Shown: positions 63,338 through 64,000 of the stretch, one piece after another
Layout: every line of letters starts with the position of its first letter
How positions within the stretch are numbered: the first letter of the stretch is position 1
Assembly: GCA_944325635.1 (NCBI GenBank)
Contig: CALVBD010000001.1
Span: 496,001 to 560,000, forward strand
Direction: 5' to 3'
Origin: Candidatus Gastranaerophilales bacterium
GTDB taxonomy: Bacteria > Cyanobacteriota > Vampirovibrionia > Gastranaerophilales > Gastranaerophilaceae
Length of the DNA stretch: 64,000 nt
Program-made: the position numbers and the translations under genes
Notes under the pieces: generated by a model
What the model saw: the letters and a program-made list of their open reading frames with translations, nothing else
What the model was told of the DNA's origin: nothing
The model's database searches: none

Positions 63338-64000
63338 ATGATTAGAGATGAAATAATCGGGTTTCTACAGAATAAAAATACGATAATGTTCATTACGGCA
63401 ATATTTTTTATGTCGGGAATATTATCGTATTTTAATAACTGTGGAATTACAGCAGCGGCTATAATGACAATCACTTCATTAATTTTGCTGTTAAGAAGAT
63501 ATATTTCTTTTAAATATACTATCTTCTGGGTATTTATTTTTTATTTCGGATTTTTTAATGCATATTTTAGAATAAAAACATTTGATAACCTGTCAGAACT
63601 CGCTCCGGATAAAGGTACACTAAAAGGCCAAATTGTATCAATTCCTACCAGTAATTCATCTGACAAAATCAAATTTTTTATGAAGGTTCATGAATTCAAT
63701 AACAAAAAAATCTGCGGAAAAACTCTTGTAACCTTAAGTGAAGATAACGGGAATTTTTCAGGACTAAATATCGGCGACAATTATGCAATTACAGGAAATC
63801 TTCGCTCACCTTTTACCGCAACGAACCCATCCCAATTTGATTATGCAAAATATTTAAGAAATTTTTCCACATATACGACATTCTATGCAGAGTTGAAAGA
63901 TGCAGAAGAAATTAATGAAGATTTAAATGTAAAATGGACATTCTTACAAGGCTTAAACAATGTAAGAAACAGAATTCTTGAAACTCATGCCCGCTATCTT
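63338..64000 (+). CDS. comEC: ComEC/Rec2-like DNA uptake channel (partial, N-terminus)
   Basis: The open frame from 63338 runs to the right edge (221 codons). The first part has two or three hydrophobic segments (IFWVFIFYFGFFNAYFRIK). The soluble part contains LKGQIVSIPTS and NPSQFDYAKYLRNFSTYTTF, the NPxxFDYxxYL pattern typical of the ComEC N-terminal (DUF4131) region. ComEC carries single-stranded DNA across the inner membrane during transformation, fitting the pilin-like genes in this window. The channel and nuclease domains lie beyond the edge. Confidence 0.85.
   Translation, partial: MIRDEIIGFLQNKNTIMFITAIFFMSGILSYFNNCGITAAAIMTITSLILLLRRYISFKYTIFWVFIFYFGFFNAYFRIKTFDNLSELAPDKGTLKGQIVSIPTSNSSDKIKFFMKVHEFNNKKICGKTLVTLSEDNGNFSGLNIGDNYAITGNLRSPFTATNPSQFDYAKYLRNFSTYTTFYAELKDAEEINEDLNVKWTFLQGLNNVRNRILETHARYL

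Overview
The window looks like a chromosome segment of a low-GC, fermentative, non-photosynthetic relative of cyanobacteria, most likely Vampirovibrionia/Melainabacteria of the gut order Gastranaerophilales. Evidence from the sequence: a Ycf23/DUF561 gene (52501-53253), otherwise typical of cyanobacteria and plastids; the lysA-cdaA order at the left edge, as in cyanobacteria; a cyanobacterial-style PurA N-terminus; several type IV prepilin-like proteins with the N-terminal core FTLAEVLITLGIIGVVAAMT; a pair of large coiled-coil proteins beginning MGLSASQARLLSITARLSD; and electron-transfer genes (NfnA-like, EtfBA) suited to anaerobic metabolism. The taxonomic call is inference. No tRNA, rRNA, CRISPR or recognisable transposase gene was found.

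Layout. 1-5069 (minus): partial diadenylate cyclase cdaA, lysA, then an overlapping operon nanE-nanK-small ORF-UbiA-like. 5202-12508: M16 peptidase, acetolactate synthase, an ADP-ribosyltransferase-like protein, a charged repeat secreted protein, RNase PH, a membrane protein and a PHP phosphoesterase. 12509-17122 (minus): prfB with a readable +1 programmed frameshift, a 5'-nucleotidase, a GT41/OGT-like TPR glycosyltransferase and an ACT-like regulator. 17149-17871 is a non-coding element with imperfect terminal inverted repeats. 17977-22505 (minus): glyS, a transglutaminase-like gene that appears frameshifted, and unknown proteins. 22765-25598 (plus): NfnA-like, Cys-rich small protein, etfB, etfA. 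25637-35018: class III Fic, two XRE/prepilin divergent pairs, purA, a two-domain M16 peptidase and gap. 35030-36160: palindromic repeat field carrying a DUF559 nuclease-like gene. 36160-41529: radA, a 55-residue exported peptide, an exported protein, DUF167 and rel. 41690-55460 holds two near-duplicate large genes with different centres, a histidine kinase, a CheY plus degenerate PilB-like pair, two more XRE/prepilin pairs, a 121-bp tandem repeat array, mlaE, ilvE, an S1C protease and ycf23. 55554-64000: O-antigen ligase-like, DUF4330, heptose kinase-like, phosphoesterase, ispG, exported TPR and GHL10 hydrolase-like proteins, and the start of comEC.

The most unusual themes are: (i) four separate loci in which an XRE-type repressor is divergent from a prepilin-like gene, two with perfect palindromes between them; (ii) a 121-bp array beyond one of these prepilin genes whose units each carry an alternative prepilin 3' end; (iii) a family of hairpin repeats whose outer stem changes in a compensatory way between copies; (iv) a DUF559 gene embedded in palindromic repeats, with a decayed second copy of its 3' end beside it; and (v) paralogous large proteins with conserved ends and an exchanged middle.
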